Shown here one piece after another: positions 11,006-20,406 of a stretch of 64,000 bases of DNA (positions are counted from its first letter, which is position 1; each line of letters opens with the position of its first letter). The stretch comes from Leishmania infantum JPCM5 (Eukaryota > Euglenozoa > Kinetoplastea > Trypanosomatida > Trypanosomatidae): the NCBI RefSeq assembly GCF_000002875.2, contig NC_009395.2:131501-195500 (forward strand), read 5' to 3'. The position numbers were made by a program, and so were the translations under genes. The notes beneath the pieces were generated by a model, which had not been told where the DNA came from, made no database searches, and was given only the letters and a program-made list of their open reading frames with translations.

Positions 11006-13333
11006 ATGTCAGTGGACGACTTGACCTCAGCCTCCACCATGGCGGCAGGGTCAGTCTACACAGCGATTGCCGTGTGCGGCTGCGGGCATGGCGGCCGACT
11101 CGGTATTGGGCAGGACGCCCCGTCGACCATGAGCGAGATTGCACTACTAGACGACTTCCTGCCCACCTTCGCTTCCGCTTCCACCGTAGGAAAGATTCGT
11201 CAGGTGGCCTGTGGAGCATATCACACCTTGGTGCTGACGAGCACTGGACTCTACGGCTGGGGACTGCATGAGGATGGCCAACTCGGCCTGGGCCGGCCAT
11301 CCACTGCAAGCACAGCAGCGGCTGCCGTGGACGGTGCTCTCGGCAACGCAGGTGCGACGGCGGCGTCGGTGCCGACTCACGTGGATCGACCTGTGCGAAT
11401 CCCCTTCCCCGAATGTCCAGGTGGGGACGGGGTGTTGGCCGACGTGTGCGCGGCCATCATCTCTATCCACTGCGGTGCCGATCACTCTTTTCTCTGCTCG
11501 ACGGCCGGCGTTTACGTGACAGGTCGGAACGATTGCGGCCAGCTTGGCCTCGGGCACACGGACAATGTGTACACGTGGACTCGACTCTGCGCGGCGCTCC
11601 CCCAAACGACTGCTGACGGCAATGCAAGGCACACGACAACAGCGTCGCGTGCAGCTTCGCCGATGATGTCGGCCCTACCGAGCGCGTGCGACTCCGACCT
11701 GGGCGGTCGACACGCGCGGCTGCTTTACGGCCGCCTCACGCACATCAGCTGCGGCACCCACCACACCCTTCTCGCCTGGAGTGACGCAGTCATCCTGCGC
11801 GCGACAGCAGCATCGAGTCCCGCCTCCCAGCAGTCACCGGCCAACTCCAATGACAGTCGTGAGCTTGTTCACTACCCGTCCCTACTGATGGCATGCGGCC
11901 GAGGCGACTTTGGCGAGCTCGGCTACGACGGCGACGCCTGGGCGGTGCTGCAGGCCAAATCTCAGCGGCAGGAGCGCGCGCTGCGCTCATCCCTGCAGCA
12001 GCAGCAGCAGGCGCACGGCAACGTCAATGACGGTCAGCACGGCGCAACGGACGACACCTACAAGTTCAAGTGGAAGGCTGCGGCCGCCGTCAAGCAGCGC
12101 CGTCTCCCCTTCAACTCAGCCTTCTTCGAACTGGTGGAGGGTGTGGACCATCTGGAGGAAAGCGCGGTGCGGCTTCCTACGACTTGTGCGGAGGAGTTGC
12201 GCCCAGCACTGCTTCACCGAGGTTGCACAGCTCATGAACTGGCAGAGGACGTGATCCGGCATTGCCATGAGCGCGCTGCAACGGACTGCATGTGTCTCCC
12301 TCCCACAGCATCCGCCCTCCAGACCAGCAGCGGTGTCCAAAGGCGATGGGAGGTGGCAAAGCTGCAGGCGATGCATCACCACTCCGCCGTCACGCTGCGG
12401 CGGTGCCGCAAAGAGGGCGGGGAGCAGCAGCTGGTTCTGCACTGGGGCTGCTACTATTGTTCTGACATCGAGGACGCAGCCGCCTCCCACCCACGGGACG
12501 TCTTTGCCGATGTGCCAGATGCATCCCACAGGGATGATGCCGGTGCGGCTGCTGCGGCGCTCCGTGGCTTGTGTATGGGAATACATGCCGGAGAGGAAAG
12601 CCTATTGCGCTACAGAGCGACGTGCGCCCCCTCGGTGCCCGCATCGGCAGCGGCACTCGCCCGTGCAGAAGACGAAAAGAGCGCGGCATCACCGCCCTGT
12701 GGTATAGCCCCTCCACACGTGCCACTGCTGCAAATCATGGGGAGCGGCAACCTTGGGCTCGGCACCGACGACAGTTTCACGCGCACTTGGACGAGTTTGG
12801 CTTTCTCGGACGCTCCCGTGGCCGCCGGAGGTCAGGCGACGGTGCATTCGGTGGTGGGCCGCTCGCACTACCTCATCTGGATGCACGAGCAGCGGGCGAG
12901 CAGCCCGGCGGGCCACTCTTCCGCGGCAGCCGCGCCTTCGTACGAAAGGTCGACGGTCGCCTCGTCATCGTGTGTCTTTGGCTTTGGCGACAACTTGCAC
13001 GGACAGATTGGTGCACCTGCGCTGCAGGCCAGGGATGTGCCGGGAGATGACGTTGTTGTGGCACCACGGCCTGTTCTGCGAGACGGGAATGTACTGCGCG
13101 TCGCTACCGCTGTGCAGCAGACGCTGCGCGACGCTGCGGCTCCACCCGCACACCACCGCCTCCCCGCTGCGGCAAAAGCGCTGGAGCCTTTCACGTCGAG
13201 AGCGGAGGTGCATTACGAAGTGATGGCGATTCGTGCTGTTGAGGCCGGCGCGCGACACTCCGTCTTCCTCGTCGATGTGCGTCCTGCTGACGCAGCAGCA
13301 GCATCAGCAGCGCCAGCGACCACGAGCGACTAG
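11006..13333 (+). CDS. RCC1-repeat (regulator of chromosome condensation-like) protein
   Basis: A 775-residue protein with scattered RCC1 propeller blades. Visible blade motifs include CGCGHGGRLGIG near the N-terminus, CGAYHTLVLTSTGLYGWG with HEDGQLGLG, CGADHSFL with NDCGQLGLGH, CGTHHTLLAW, CGRGDFGELGYD and FGFGDNLHGQIG, and a closing GARHSVFLV. Large Ala/Ser/Gln-rich inserts separate the blades, including a Gln run near residue 332-336, so the propeller is more divergent than that of true RCC1. RCC1 folds act as Ran exchange factors or as scaffolds; nothing here shows exchange activity, so only the fold is called. The ATG at 11006 follows a CT-rich stretch. A second in-frame ATG lies 11 codons downstream (11039). 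Fold call secure, function unknown. Confidence 0.85.
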   Translation: MSVDDLTSASTMAAGSVYTAIAVCGCGHGGRLGIGQDAPSTMSEIALLDDFLPTFASASTVGKIRQVACGAYHTLVLTSTGLYGWGLHEDGQLGLGRPSTASTAAAAVDGALGNAGATAASVPTHVDRPVRIPFPECPGGDGVLADVCAAIISIHCGADHSFLCSTAGVYVTGRNDCGQLGLGHTDNVYTWTRLCAALPQTTADGNARHTTTASRAASPMMSALPSACDSDLGGRHARLLYGRLTHISCGTHHTLLAWSDAVILRATAASSPASQQSPANSNDSRELVHYPSLLMACGRGDFGELGYDGDAWAVLQAKSQRQERALRSSLQQQQQAHGNVNDGQHGATDDTYKFKWKAAAAVKQRRLPFNSAFFELVEGVDHLEESAVRLPTTCAEELRPALLHRGCTAHELAEDVIRHCHERAATDCMCLPPTASALQTSSGVQRRWEVAKLQAMHHHSAVTLRRCRKEGGEQQLVLHWGCYYCSDIEDAAASHPRDVFADVPDASHRDDAGAAAAALRGLCMGIHAGEESLLRYRATCAPSVPASAAALARAEDEKSAASPPCGIAPPHVPLLQIMGSGNLGLGTDDSFTRTWTSLAFSDAPVAAGGQATVHSVVGRSHYLIWMHEQRASSPAGHSSAAAAPSYERSTVASSSCVFGFGDNLHGQIGAPALQARDVPGDDVVVAPRPVLRDGNVLRVATAVQQTLRDAAAPPAHHRLPAAAKALEPFTSRAEVHYEVMAIRAVEAGARHSVFLVDVRPADAAAASAAPATTSD

Positions 13334-14190
13334 CGCAGCAGACCTCACCCCGGTCTGCCTCCACTGTTTCCCTCCACCACCGTTTACATCTTTGCACTTG
13401 GCACCTCCTGCGTGTCCGTGTGTGGGCGTGTGTGCGCGCGTGGGTAGCATCACCCTTTTCTCTCTTCGCCTTTCACGTAAATTCTCTCGGTGGCCTATCC
13501 GCACGCACACCTGCACATCGGTGCGGCCGGCTCTCGGCTTCTCTCTGTTCCTCGCTGCGTTGGTTTGTGTTTCGCCGGTATTCTTTCACGGACGTGAAGG
13601 CGCGGTGGTCCGCGAGGGAGGGGAGAGGGCGGGTGCGGAAAGGGGCTCGTGGAGCCACCTGCCTCACCGCACCCTCCAGGCCCCTCTCTCCCCCTGTCAC
13701 GACACTATAACCACGGAAACACACGAAAGAGATGAAGATCGAGTTTGTGCGGAGGCGCTGGCCATCACGTGTGTGTGTGTGTGTTTGTGTCGGTGCGCAT
13801 CTCGGTCCTGCAGGCGCGCGACTGCACAAGATTCACAGAGGGGGTCCTTCAGGTGTCTCCTTCGCTTTCTCACCAACCCAATCTACGCCTCTCGGCCACC
13901 CCTCCCCCCCCGTAGCCTGCCCCTCTGCCCCCTTTGCGGACTACCACCCACCCACCGGCACGCTCCTCACTCGTCCCTCTCTTTCTCTCCTCATTTCTGG
14001 CGTTTTCTGTTTAATGGCATTTTGTGTGCTCCCCCTCCCCCTGATGGGCGTGCCCGTGACTGGAATAGTTGCCGCTGCGAGACAGCAGAAGGGAGAGCGG
14101 ATACGCACGTGGCCTGCACGTGTCCCTCCTGTCTATCTCCCTCCCTCCACCCCTTCACACACCCCACACACGCGCACCCAAGGGCGTAGG
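13334..14190. other. Intergenic region before the PQYF-module gene
   Basis: CT-rich with a GT run near 13770. The next gene's frame is open from 13732 by chance, but residues encoded before 14191 are low-complexity Pro/Ser/Cys, unlike the conserved body. The CT tract at 14118-14160 followed by AG at 14181-14182 is a plausible splice acceptor. Confidence 0.55.
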
Positions 14191-16746
14191 ATGGGGAAGA
14201 GGTGCATAGAGAGCCTGTGCACCGGCGTCGTCACTATGTGGCGCGCTTCTGACAAGCATCAGCGACTCTCTCATGCTGGCATTCTCTGCAGAGCCCAGCG
14301 CTCCCACCGAGTCGCCCGTGTCGTGGGAGCTTTAGCTCCGAAAAGTCGCGTGCTAAGTGTTTTTACGAAGGCTCTCGGCTCCTCCTCCCTCTCGCCACCC
14401 TCCTCTGGTGGTTTACCATACGCGGTCACCTGCTGGCTGCCACCAATAGCGAAGTGTGCCATCCTGGACTGCACGACGTCAACACCGGTTTCCGCCTCCA
14501 GCGCGCTCCGTTGCCTCGCTATCGCACGCCTCGCTGATGCCGTACCAGGCCGTAGAGCCCTCTCCACCTCTTCTTCGAGCAGTGTACAGGGCGTATCTGC
14601 TGCCACTACTGCTAAAGGGTCACATGAATCCGCCACCGCTCTCGCTGCGGGTAATACAGCGGGCACCTCCAACACTTCTGTGGCTCCCGCCCTGCTCTCC
14701 GAGATTCGCGCGGTTCTGGAGAGGCAAGCTGACCAGACATGGTTGCCAGTCAGTGACTTGTACGCTGCTTTGCCGTCCCATGTGCGTCGATGTTACGTGA
14801 AGCCGCACAAGTCCATGGCCCACGTATTGCAGAAGTGCGCCCATGTGCTCGGCATATCGCTGAACGCGACGGGCGTGTACTACGCAAAAGGAAAGATGCC
14901 TTACCCTGCAGCCTCGTCGATCGAGGGCACCTCCTCGGCAGAGAGCATAGGCAGCAGCCCTGGCAAGGCCGCTAAGAGCAACACAGTCAGTGCCGTGAAG
15001 GAGAGCCAAGCTGCAAATCTGAAGTCCAATGCTCACGGCGACAGCGTGGCTAGGGCAGCTGTGCACACCCCCTCGCCCCCATCATCTACAGAAATGAACG
15101 CTACCGACCTTGACGCCACTTCTCCCAGCTCGAGTACAGCGGGCCCTGTGGGCTTCTTCTTCGACGTTGGTTTGCACGACATACCGAATCCGCCGCGAGA
15201 CTTCGATGTGACCCCGTCGGCGCTCGTTGTGGATGGGACGCACTCCAGCGCGAATGGTGCCGTGATCGCGGTGCGGGATTTTGTCTCGCACATCCCGCCC
15301 TTCTTTGTTCCAGTGACAGAAGTGGTCGCGAATATGCCCGGCTACACGGCGGAACATCTTGAGGTGTACCTCAATGTCAAGTCGTTGGAGTTGGTAACCG
15401 TGGCCGGCGAGCGCTATGTGCGCCTCTATGGAAGCTTCGGCGATCTGTCACTGAGTGGGAGTGAGGTATCAGAGAAACTTTACGCGCGCTACCGCCCCGA
15501 TGTGGCTCTTGTAGCGGCGTTCGAAGCCGCCTTTGAAGGCATCTACGACAAATGGATGCCGCTGCCGGAGCTGCTGCGCCGTGTTGGACCGGATGTAACG
15601 GCGCAGCTGCCCTATCAAGGCCCCGCTGCCATCACGTACTTCGCCCAGATGCAGCACCGCTTTGCTTTCGCAGTACGTGAGGTCCCCACAACGGGCGGCG
15701 GTGCAGCGGGGGCGCCATCGTCACCGCAGTTCACGACGGAGGCCGCGGTGCTGCTGCGGAAGCCCGGCTACTCTGGCCTCGAAGCTCACTCTACGCCAAC
15801 GCCAAAGAGCTTCCAGGCACTGATGAACCTGGTGCCGGGTGACACGCAGGTCGACATTGATGTTGTCAGGTGCCAGCTCACCTCCGAGGTTCGCGCGGAA
15901 CTGAGCCGCTACTATGACGGGCTGGAAGGTTTCTTTGCCGCTCACAAACCAGTCTTCTTCGTTCCGCCAGAGACGCCGACAGTGGTGATGCGGATGCGTT
16001 ATCGGCTGCGCACTCAACGCGCGAAACTGCCGCTGGAGGAACAGTTGCGCATAGCCACGGATGCCCGCGATAAGGCACGCATTCGATCTCTGCGCCGCAA
16101 GATCGCTTTCCGTGACGACCCGTCTCACCCGCTCCACGACCCGGAAAACCTGGCGAAGGAAGTGAGCAAGCACCTTCCCCGCCGTGGCTTCGTGTACCTC
16201 AAGATATTTCTCAAGCGCAACGTGCCGGAGGAGTTGTTGATGTACATGCCCAAGCGCATACGATGCTTCTTCAACAACTATCCGCAGTACTTCACTCAGT
16301 TTGAGTACCAGAGCGCCGGTACGTGGTGTCTCTGTCGACCCGATCAACCGCTGCCGCGCGGGGTGATTCGACAGAACTTCAGCGATGGCGATCTTCTCCG
16401 GCTCATCGCCGAGTTCCTTCAGCAGCGCGGCGCTCGTGCGGCGTCCATGGTTCACACAAACCTCCCCTTCGGCGCCCAGGAGGTGATTCGGCGCAGGTAC
16501 GGCGGTGTGTACTTCTTCGTGACTCGATACCCGCAGTACTTCAACGTTGTGCTCAAAACGGACAAGCAAAACGTGAAAAGCAGTGCTGTGGTGCATCTCA
16601 TCCAAGTGCCCAGCCAAGAGCTGTCGGACGCCACCATGGCGGCAAGTGCGGCTTCTCTGAACAACCCGAATGCGCCAAGCCATGACGATGATGATCATGA
16701 AAGTGGCGACGACGACGATGGGGACCTCGACGACGGCTTGGATTGA
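14191..16746 (+). CDS. Kinetoplastid-type protein with repeated PQYF (winged-helix-like) modules
   Basis: 851 residues from the chosen ATG; the frame is open upstream to 13732, and 14236 (MWRASDKHQRL) is an alternative start. The first ~45 residues are rich in Arg, Ser and His and nearly free of acid, compatible with mitochondrial import. The body has about six loosely repeated units of 70-100 residues. Each has a helical start, an LP or MP turn and an aromatic end, clearest in the last two: RCFFNNYPQYFTQFEY and VYFFVTRYPQYFNVVL. Earlier units include WLPVSDLYAALPSHVRRCYV and WMPLPELLRRVGPDV. A basic linker (residues ~590-640) and a very acidic Asp/Glu/Gly C-tail are present. I do not recognise a named enzyme family. 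The pattern recalls large subunits of the mitochondrial RNA-editing substrate-binding complex, but that is an inference from memory. Confidence 0.75.
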   Translation: MGKRCIESLCTGVVTMWRASDKHQRLSHAGILCRAQRSHRVARVVGALAPKSRVLSVFTKALGSSSLSPPSSGGLPYAVTCWLPPIAKCAILDCTTSTPVSASSALRCLAIARLADAVPGRRALSTSSSSSVQGVSAATTAKGSHESATALAAGNTAGTSNTSVAPALLSEIRAVLERQADQTWLPVSDLYAALPSHVRRCYVKPHKSMAHVLQKCAHVLGISLNATGVYYAKGKMPYPAASSIEGTSSAESIGSSPGKAAKSNTVSAVKESQAANLKSNAHGDSVARAAVHTPSPPSSTEMNATDLDATSPSSSTAGPVGFFFDVGLHDIPNPPRDFDVTPSALVVDGTHSSANGAVIAVRDFVSHIPPFFVPVTEVVANMPGYTAEHLEVYLNVKSLELVTVAGERYVRLYGSFGDLSLSGSEVSEKLYARYRPDVALVAAFEAAFEGIYDKWMPLPELLRRVGPDVTAQLPYQGPAAITYFAQMQHRFAFAVREVPTTGGGAAGAPSSPQFTTEAAVLLRKPGYSGLEAHSTPTPKSFQALMNLVPGDTQVDIDVVRCQLTSEVRAELSRYYDGLEGFFAAHKPVFFVPPETPTVVMRMRYRLRTQRAKLPLEEQLRIATDARDKARIRSLRRKIAFRDDPSHPLHDPENLAKEVSKHLPRRGFVYLKIFLKRNVPEELLMYMPKRIRCFFNNYPQYFTQFEYQSAGTWCLCRPDQPLPRGVIRQNFSDGDLLRLIAEFLQQRGARAASMVHTNLPFGAQEVIRRRYGGVYFFVTRYPQYFNVVLKTDKQNVKSSAVVHLIQVPSQELSDATMAASAASLNNPNAPSHDDDDHESGDDDDGDLDDGLD

Positions 16747-17889
16747 GGATGTGTGAGCGCACAGACCACACACGTACACACATGACCAGTCAAGCTGTTG
16801 CTGAGGGAGCAAGTTGGTTTCTGCGGTTGCTCGCTGATGTGAGGTGGGAGGGTGTATGTGTGTCTTAGCAGGTTCGTGACTCCACAGTTTTCTGTTCTCT
16901 TCCGCCTGTCAAGCAGAAGGTGCGGAGCAGAAGCAATGACGAACAAAAAGATGAAAAGATGCGTAGCGTCTGGTGGGGACGCCGTCATCGCTCATGGCGA
17001 GACGAGCGCTCAGGGCGTCCCTTTCTGTTCTATGGGAGGGTGAACCAGGCGCCTCTCTCTCTCCGCCGATTCGTCCTCTGGTTTGTGAAAAGGGTGACGC
17101 CACGTCAGGGGTTTCCCGCCTGCTTGTCTTCGGCTCCTGCACCTCTCCACCTTCCTTCCTTACGTCTCCTTCCGTCTTGCCTCTTCGTCTCGTCTCGTCT
17201 CGTCTCGTCTCGCGCTCCTCCCTTCCTCTCACCTGTCCTCCTGTGCAAGGGCACAAACGGCGAGTCAGCGCACGCCACGTGGGTGCTGAAGAGAATCGTA
17301 CGCACGCGCACATATCATCACGCTCTCTCTCCTCTGCCCTTTTCTTTTTCGCTTTAGTTTACACATAGAGCGGTGGAGACGGCCAAAGCCACCCTTACCC
17401 TTTCCATAGACCGTGTTAGCTTTCACACACGATAACCTCTTTATGTATTCTAGGCGTGTGTGTGTGTGTGTGTTGCTGTTTCTTCCTCTCCTTTCTCTTC
17501 TAGTCTCCCCGCTTTATCGAGTGCATCATCTGCTCACACTTCACTGTCACCTCTGTTCATCTCCCTCCCTCCGCGCAGCCCTGGTCCCTTTTCTCTCAAC
17601 GCCCCACAACACGTGCTCAGTCAAGTCCCCTCAGTCGCGCACCCACGCCATCACCACCACCGCATCATCTCATCTCTCAGGCTCTCCCCACCCCCCACCC
17701 CACCCCGCTTTGATCCCAACCTGTTGTTGGTTTGCGGTTTTTATTTTCCGGACGTCATGCTAGGCCGTGGAGTGCATTCGGTGCTGTCGTCTCTCAGGCT
17801 CTCCTGGCGTTTCTCTTCTCCGTCGAGGGCGCGTTTCGCCCACGCACACCCTCACTTTGTGGCTGCATGTCTTTGTCAGCGTGTGAAGT
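16747..17889. other. Intergenic region between the PQYF-module and LRR genes
   Basis: No gene is seen. Features are a (TCTCG)n pentanucleotide run at about 17186-17213, a GT run near 17456-17473, and long CT-rich tracts from 17476 to 17720 that probably serve as the pyrimidine tract for the next gene. Confidence 0.6.
17186..17213. repeat. (TCTCG)n pentanucleotide repeat
   Basis: Five consecutive TCTCG units visible in the + strand. Confidence 0.85.
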
Positions 17890-19632
17890 ATGCAGGTGGA
17901 TCTTCGACGTCGCGGGCTGCAGTCCTTCGACCCCGCCGAGTTCGCCAATACGGACGAGCACCTACATCTCCTTCTGCAGGTGCGGCAGCTGGATCTCTCG
18001 CACAACTCGCTGTACACCATCCGTGGACTTGAAGGGCTGACCCATTTGACTGTGCTGAACGTTTCTCACAACGGGCTGCGCTCCCTCGGTGGTGGACTTC
18101 CGCTGACGCTGCGCGAACTCGATGCATCGCACAACAACCTCGCCTCACTCCGGAATGCCGCTCTTCTGCCGTTGCAGTCTCTTACCTCTCTTAATGTTTC
18201 CTTCAACGATCTGGAAGACCTGCGAGGGGTTCCCAACGTGACGGCGCAGCTGACGTACCTCGACGTGCGGTGCAATCGACTCGGCTCCCTGATAGGGATC
18301 GAGCACTGCGGTCAGCTGCGCACACTTCACGCAGAGGGTAACCTCTTGCGAGAGTTGGCAGACGTCGCCTCCCTCAAGTCTCTCTCACTCTTGAGCGCCG
18401 TCTTTCTCTCCGGCAACCCCCTGCTCCTGCGCAAGCGCTTGCTCACTCAACTCCATCTCCTGCTGCCCTCCAGTGTCGAGCAGCACGACTTGCCCACGAC
18501 GGCGCCTCCCAGCAGTGTCCGCAGCTCGACAGCGGCACCTCCCTCCGTGGCAGACACGTCGTCCGTCGGCTCGCTCGATCACAGCACCATGGCTTCTGTC
18601 GGTGAGAATCGCAAGGAAGGGCGTTGCGGCAGCGGGCAGAACAGCCGGCCAGCAAGCGCGCACCAAGAAACAGTACTATCCATGCGCGACACCACCGGCA
18701 TGCGTGATTCTTCCGAAACGCTGGAGAGAGCGGCACCGCGACACGACCACCCCTCTTCCCCACGGAGCCATCACCGTCTGCCTCATCGTGGCACGTCCGA
18801 CAGCGCTCGCCCGTCGTATTTATCTGCGGCAGCTCCAACCACTACCACCGCCTCTGCCGCCTCTACTGGGGTGGTGGGAGGCTCGTCAGATAGCCTAGCA
18901 TGCCCGCGTCGTGCCCTACCGCATGAGCACCGCCTCACAGAAACCCCCGGCTCCGCCTCCTTGTCCTCCTCACCTGACCGCACGCACGTGTCGTGGTCCC
19001 CTGGGCCATTGCACAGCAGCAACGGTCGAGGTTCGCTGACTACAAGTCTCTTCCCAGGCGCCGCATCATCGCCTCACCAATACGGCGCCGTCGTCGCCGC
19101 ACCGCAAGCCACGCGGTACGGCGAAAGTCACAGCAGTCAGCTCGTCCGGGATGACCTGGAGGAGCAGCTCGTGCGCGTCACTGCGGAGCGGGACGACTAT
19201 CGACGCGAGGTCGTTGCCCTGCGGAGAGAGCTTCAAGAGCTGCGGCTAAAGTTTGCACGGCAGTGCTCGCAAGAGAGGGCGGAGGACCGGGAAGGGCTAG
19301 CACAGGCATCTTTGCGCTCCGCAGCAGCAGCTCCGGGTCACGGAGAGGGGGATTCGCGCGGTGCGCATAGAATGCCTCGCCACCCACAACAGCAGCAGCA
19401 GCAGCGGTCGCCGTCGGTGCGTATCTTAGCGGTGGAGATGTCCGCCCACTCGTCGCTTTGCTCGCAGGACGGCGAGAGCGACACCCCCGATGCGTCCAAC
19501 AACGACCTCCGCAGCGCACCGCAGAACTCCGCCGCCATGAGCAGCTCAGTGGGTACATCGAAGATGGACAGGCGCGAGATTGCGGCTCTCTTTATGACAA
19601 AATTGCAGCAGAGCAGCTCTTCCTCGAAATGA
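17890..19632 (+). CDS. Leucine-rich repeat protein with C-terminal coiled coil
   Basis: 580 residues. Residues ~1-200 form seven or so SDS22-type leucine-rich repeats, for example VRQLDLSHNSLYTIRGLEGL, LTVLNVSHNGLRSLGGGLP, LRELDASHNNLASL, LTSLNVSFNDLEDLRGV and LTYLDVRCNRLGSLIGIE, closed by a cap-like stretch with FLSGNPLLLRKR. Residues ~200-400 are Ser/Pro/His-rich and disordered in appearance. Residues ~415-460 form a charged coiled coil (LEEQLVRVTAERDDYRREVV onward). A polyglutamine stretch and a Ser-rich end follow. Proteins of this build are common in flagellated protists and often sit at axoneme, basal body or centriole structures. No specific role can be assigned. The ATG lies just after very CT-rich DNA. 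Confidence 0.85.
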   Translation: MQVDLRRRGLQSFDPAEFANTDEHLHLLLQVRQLDLSHNSLYTIRGLEGLTHLTVLNVSHNGLRSLGGGLPLTLRELDASHNNLASLRNAALLPLQSLTSLNVSFNDLEDLRGVPNVTAQLTYLDVRCNRLGSLIGIEHCGQLRTLHAEGNLLRELADVASLKSLSLLSAVFLSGNPLLLRKRLLTQLHLLLPSSVEQHDLPTTAPPSSVRSSTAAPPSVADTSSVGSLDHSTMASVGENRKEGRCGSGQNSRPASAHQETVLSMRDTTGMRDSSETLERAAPRHDHPSSPRSHHRLPHRGTSDSARPSYLSAAAPTTTTASAASTGVVGGSSDSLACPRRALPHEHRLTETPGSASLSSSPDRTHVSWSPGPLHSSNGRGSLTTSLFPGAASSPHQYGAVVAAPQATRYGESHSSQLVRDDLEEQLVRVTAERDDYRREVVALRRELQELRLKFARQCSQERAEDREGLAQASLRSAAAAPGHGEGDSRGAHRMPRHPQQQQQQRSPSVRILAVEMSAHSSLCSQDGESDTPDASNNDLRSAPQNSAAMSSSVGTSKMDRREIAALFMTKLQQSSSSSK

Positions 19633-20406
19633 ACGGGTGGGAGGGGGGGCGCCCGGCCTCCTCTCCCACCTCCCCTTCTGCGCCAAACGTGCTGTGGGTT
19701 GTGTCGCTTGATGTCGCTTTCAGAATTCGTGTTGCTACAGGTGCGAGGGTGCGTGTAAGAAAAGGTTCAGTGATGGAGTGGTCAGGCTGTATGCGCGGCT
19801 TTACTGTATGCAGCCCCATCGACCCATACGCACGTTGTCGCATGTCGTTCGGATAGTTGGTTGTGTGCGTGCGTTCCTTTGGAATGAAAAGGGCGTGCGA
19901 ACACGAAAAAAAGATTTTGCATCGGTGGCGCACTCCCTCTCTTTCACCCGCTAACGCGGAAGGCGCGTACTCTGAAGCCCCGCCACCGACGGCGTCGCGC
20001 AAGTGCACCATGATCTCGCGCTCAAGGGCACCGCTCATGCCTTCTCCCCTTCCCTCGTTCCTACCACCTACCATGGCGGTGAGGGGAGACGTATCAGCGA
20101 GGTGTGGCGCAGTGCGCTCCTCAGCGTGCAGCCGACATCTCTGTAGATACGCGCTCACACAGATACGCCGACACATACGCGTGCATGCACACCTACATAC
20201 ACATATACATATCTGCACATACACACACATACACATTGACGAGCAATAAGTGGTGAAGAGTGCAGCCCGTCATACTCTGTCTCCTCCTTCCTCCCTACCT
20301 CTACCCCTCCCTCCCAAAAGGAAAAGACGCACACACGCAGACGTTCGCGAGTGTGTGTTCGTTTCGTTTCTGATTTTCATAGGCTGGTCGCGTTGTGCCT
20401 GCAGCC
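19633..20406. other. Intergenic region between the LRR and ligase-like genes
   Basis: No gene is seen. There is an AC/AT-rich microsatellite stretch at about 20190-20240 and a pyrimidine-rich tract at 20279-20318 shortly before the next start. Confidence 0.6.

Noticed and set aside
13732..14190. Upstream in-frame extension of the PQYF-module protein
   Set aside because: Low-complexity residues, a GT microsatellite coding for Cys-Val repeats, and a good splice acceptor near 14181 all argue that translation starts at 14191 or 14236.
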